7,958 nt of DNA, taken from positions 1 through 7,958 of the forward strand of contig JAHHUB010000080.1 of NCBI GenBank assembly GCA_020024175.1. The letters run 5' to 3'. How positions within the stretch are numbered: the stretch's first letter is position 1; the number at the start of each line of letters is the position of its first letter. This document shows, in pieces, positions 6,406-7,958 of the stretch. This DNA comes from Oscillospiraceae bacterium (lineage in GTDB: Bacteria; Bacillota; Clostridia; Oscillospirales; Ruminococcaceae). The notes below the pieces were generated by a model. That model was not told the origin of the DNA, searched no databases, and worked only from the letters and a program-made list of their open reading frames with translations. Made by a program: the position numbers and the translations under genes.

Positions 6406-7842
6406 ATGGCAGAACAAAAGAAAATGGTAGAAGCCATAACTTCTATGGAAGTTGACTTCGCAAAATGGTACACAGATGTTGTTAAAAAAGCTCAGCTTGT
6501 TGATTACTCCAGTATAAAAGGCTGCACTATAGTACAGCCCTATGGTACAGCAATCTGGGAAAACTTCAGAGATTTGCTGGATAAGCGTCTTAAAAAATGC
6601 GGACATGAAAATGTAATGATGCCTATGTTCATTCCCGAAAACCTCCTCCAAAAAGAAAAAGACCATGTTGAAGGCTTTGCACCGGAAGTTGCATGGGTTA
6701 CTCATGGGGGAAATGAAAAACTCACAGAAAGACTTTGCGTAAGACCCACTTCTGAAACACTTTTCTGTGAACACTATCAAAAAGTGATAAACTCATACAG
6801 AGATTTGCCTAAGCTATACAATCAATGGTGCAGTGTTGTCAGATGGGAAAAAACCACAAGACCTTTTCTGCGTACAACAGAATTTTGGTGGCAGGAAGGC
6901 CACACAATGCATGAAACTGCTGAAGATGCTATTACCGAAACTAAGAATATTCTGGATATATACGCTGATATATGTGAACAGGACTTGGCTATTCCTGTTA
7001 TCAAAGGCAAAAAAACAGACAAGGAAAAATTCGCAGGTGCAGAAGCTACTTACACAATAGAAGCCATGATGCACGACGGCAAGGCACTTCAAAGCGGTAC
7101 CAGTCACTATTTCGGCGATGGTTTCAGCAAGGCTTTTGATATTACATTTACAGGCAGAGACAATAAGCCTCACAATCCATTTCAAACATCTTGGGGTATG
7201 TCCACCAGAATTATCGGTGCTATCATTATGACACATGGCGATAATGACGGTTTAGTTCTTCCTCCTGCAGTGGCTCCTACACAGGTTATTGTTATACCTG
7301 TAGCTCAGCACAAACCCGGTGTAATTGAAAAAGCAACTGAAATTACAGAAAAAATCAACAATTTCTGCCGTGCAAAAATTGACATTTCAGACAATCAGCC
7401 CGGCTGGAAGTTTGCAGAATATGAAATGAAAGGTGTTCCCCTCCGTTTGGAAATAGGCCCCAAAGATATTGAAAAGAATCAATGTGTTATTGTACGACGG
7501 GACAATCGTGAAAAATACTTTGTTTCTCTTGATAATTTGGAAGAAGAAATTCCAAAGCTTTTGGAAACAGTTCGCCAAGGTCTTTACAACAAGGCATTGG
7601 AAAACCGTGAAAGAAGAACTTTTGTAGCTCACAATTTTGAAGAAATGATAAAACTGGGTCAGGAACAGGACGGTTTTATTAAATCAATGTGGTGCGGTGA
7701 TCTTGAATGTGAAATGAAGATTAAAAACGAAGCCGGACTCACTTCACGCTGTATGCCATATGAACAGGAAACCATTTCCGATGTATGTCCTGTTTGCGGA
7801 AAGCCTGCAAAACATATGGTTATTTGGGGCAAAGCATATTAA
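6406..7842 (+). CDS. proS: Prolyl-tRNA synthetase, ProS type 3 (archaeal/eukaryotic-like, no editing insertion)
   Basis: This class II aminoacyl-tRNA synthetase joins proline to tRNA-Pro in the cytoplasm, using ATP. Motif 1 lies around residues 43-75 (QPYGTAIWENF then VMMPMF). Motif 2 runs from VRPTSETLF (112-120) through VVRWEKTTRPFLRTTEFWWQ (144-163). Motif 3 is GMSTRIIGAIIMTHGD (264-279), after GTSHYFGDGF (231-240). A HGTP-type anticodon-binding domain begins near 292. The C-terminal zinc domain has C430, C435, C461 and C464, with the 4-and-2 spacing of the Thermus thermophilus enzyme, and the chain ends in Tyr as that enzyme does. The 478-residue length, with no editing insertion between motifs 2 and 3, marks the short type found in archaea, eukaryotes and a subset of bacteria, including many Clostridia. 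The start at 6406 fits the family N-terminus. The ribosome site is weak (AAAGG, about 11 bases upstream). The leader is too short for a T-box. Confidence 0.97.
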   Translation: MAEQKKMVEAITSMEVDFAKWYTDVVKKAQLVDYSSIKGCTIVQPYGTAIWENFRDLLDKRLKKCGHENVMMPMFIPENLLQKEKDHVEGFAPEVAWVTHGGNEKLTERLCVRPTSETLFCEHYQKVINSYRDLPKLYNQWCSVVRWEKTTRPFLRTTEFWWQEGHTMHETAEDAITETKNILDIYADICEQDLAIPVIKGKKTDKEKFAGAEATYTIEAMMHDGKALQSGTSHYFGDGFSKAFDITFTGRDNKPHNPFQTSWGMSTRIIGAIIMTHGDNDGLVLPPAVAPTQVIVIPVAQHKPGVIEKATEITEKINNFCRAKIDISDNQPGWKFAEYEMKGVPLRLEIGPKDIEKNQCVIVRRDNREKYFVSLDNLEEEIPKLLETVRQGLYNKALENRERRTFVAHNFEEMIKLGQEQDGFIKSMWCGDLECEMKIKNEAGLTSRCMPYEQETISDVCPVCGKPAKHMVIWGKAY

Positions 7843-7850
7843 TTTTAAAT

Positions 7851-7880
7851 ATTATGTATTTACAAGAGCGGATTTGTCAA
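7851..7880 (-). promoter_or_regulatory. Strong promoter-like sequence on the minus strand, pointing into the 3' end of proS
   Basis: A consensus TTGACA (7875-7880, minus strand) is separated by 18 bases from CATAAT (7851-7856), five of six bases of the -10 consensus. TACATA at 7853-7858 with a 16-base gap is an alternative. Transcription would start near 7844, beside the proS stop codon, and would run antisense to proS. No minus-strand gene follows, so this is either an antisense promoter or a passenger of an inserted element. Confidence 0.45.
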
Positions 7881-7910
7881 GGGGGTATTTTGCATTTCAA
7901 TATGGCTTTG

Positions 7911-7937
7911 AAAAAGCGGAGGGGTGTCACCCCCCTC
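7911..7937 (-). terminator. Minus-strand terminator-like hairpin, for a gene beyond the right edge
   Basis: Read on the minus strand, GAGGGG (7932-7937) pairs with CCCCTC (7919-7924), followed by CGC and TTTTT (7911-7915). This would end a leftward transcript entering from outside the window. The T-run also lies in the loop region of a second small hairpin (7905-7917), which weakens the call. On the plus strand the same hairpin could slow transcription leaving proS, but no U-run follows it. No better proS terminator is visible. Confidence 0.45.
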
Positions 7938-7958
7938 TTGGCTGCATAGTGCTACCCA

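Larger units (their letters stand above)
7843..7958. repeat. Possible edge of a non-coding repetitive or mobile element
   Basis: After the A/T-rich bases that follow proS, composition changes sharply to runs of G and C. The stretch packs a short hairpin (GCTTT/AAAGC, 7905-7917), a GC hairpin (7919-7937) and a longer imperfect inverted repeat joining CAAGGGGGT (7878-7886) to ACCCCCCTCTTG (7929-7940). It also carries an outward promoter-like sequence. This dense layout resembles small non-coding insertion elements. No terminal repeat or target duplication can be shown because the element, if real, runs off the window. Confidence 0.35.

Noticed and set aside
7860..7958. Minus-strand open frame of 32 codons entering from the right edge and ending in TAA at 7860-7862
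   Set aside because: It spans both the terminator-like hairpin and the promoter-like sequence and shows no family signature. It more likely reflects a non-coding repeat than a real C-terminus, but the flanking sequence is needed to be sure.

Overview
The window is low-G+C DNA with strong AGGAGG-type ribosome binding sites and A/T-rich sigma-A-like promoters. This fits a Gram-positive anaerobe of the class Clostridia. The gene content agrees: an M16C zinc peptidase of the presequence-protease type, an MBOAT/DHHW acylation pair, and a short archaeal/eukaryotic-type prolyl-tRNA synthetase. A placement near Ruminococcaceae/Oscillospiraceae is a guess from style and not shown by the sequence.

Layout, left to right. 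At positions 12-46 there is a hairpin plus T-run that reads as an intrinsic terminator on the minus strand. The large M16C peptidase gene (196-3099, minus) follows. A 190-bp divergent intergenic region then holds back-to-back promoters, one for the peptidase and one for the rightward genes. The rightward unit begins with a membrane-bound O-acyltransferase of the AlgI/DltB class (3291-4697). After 13 bp comes a single-pass membrane protein of the DHHW (AlgX/AlgJ-like SGNH) class (4711-6330). After 75 bp comes proS (6406-7842), which has its own promoter-like sequence lying inside a 9-bp inverted repeat. The last 116 bp contain a GC-rich hairpin, a minus-strand terminator-like structure and a strong minus-strand promoter-like sequence. 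Together these look like the edge of an inserted, non-coding repetitive element.

How the genes work together. The MBOAT and DHHW proteins almost certainly form one machine. The MBOAT protein moves an acyl group (usually acetyl) across the membrane. The DHHW protein, tethered outside, transfers it to an extracellular polymer. No polymer synthase is in the window, so the substrate is unknown. The DHHW protein is unusual in carrying two long Ser/Glu/Asp-rich low-complexity segments, one inside the protein and one at the C-terminus. The peptidase and proS are housekeeping genes with no evident functional link to the pair. I see no CRISPR array, tRNA, rRNA, transposase or defence gene. The most noteworthy items are the Ser/acidic-rich acyltransferase partner, the inverted repeats over two promoters, and the element-like right edge.
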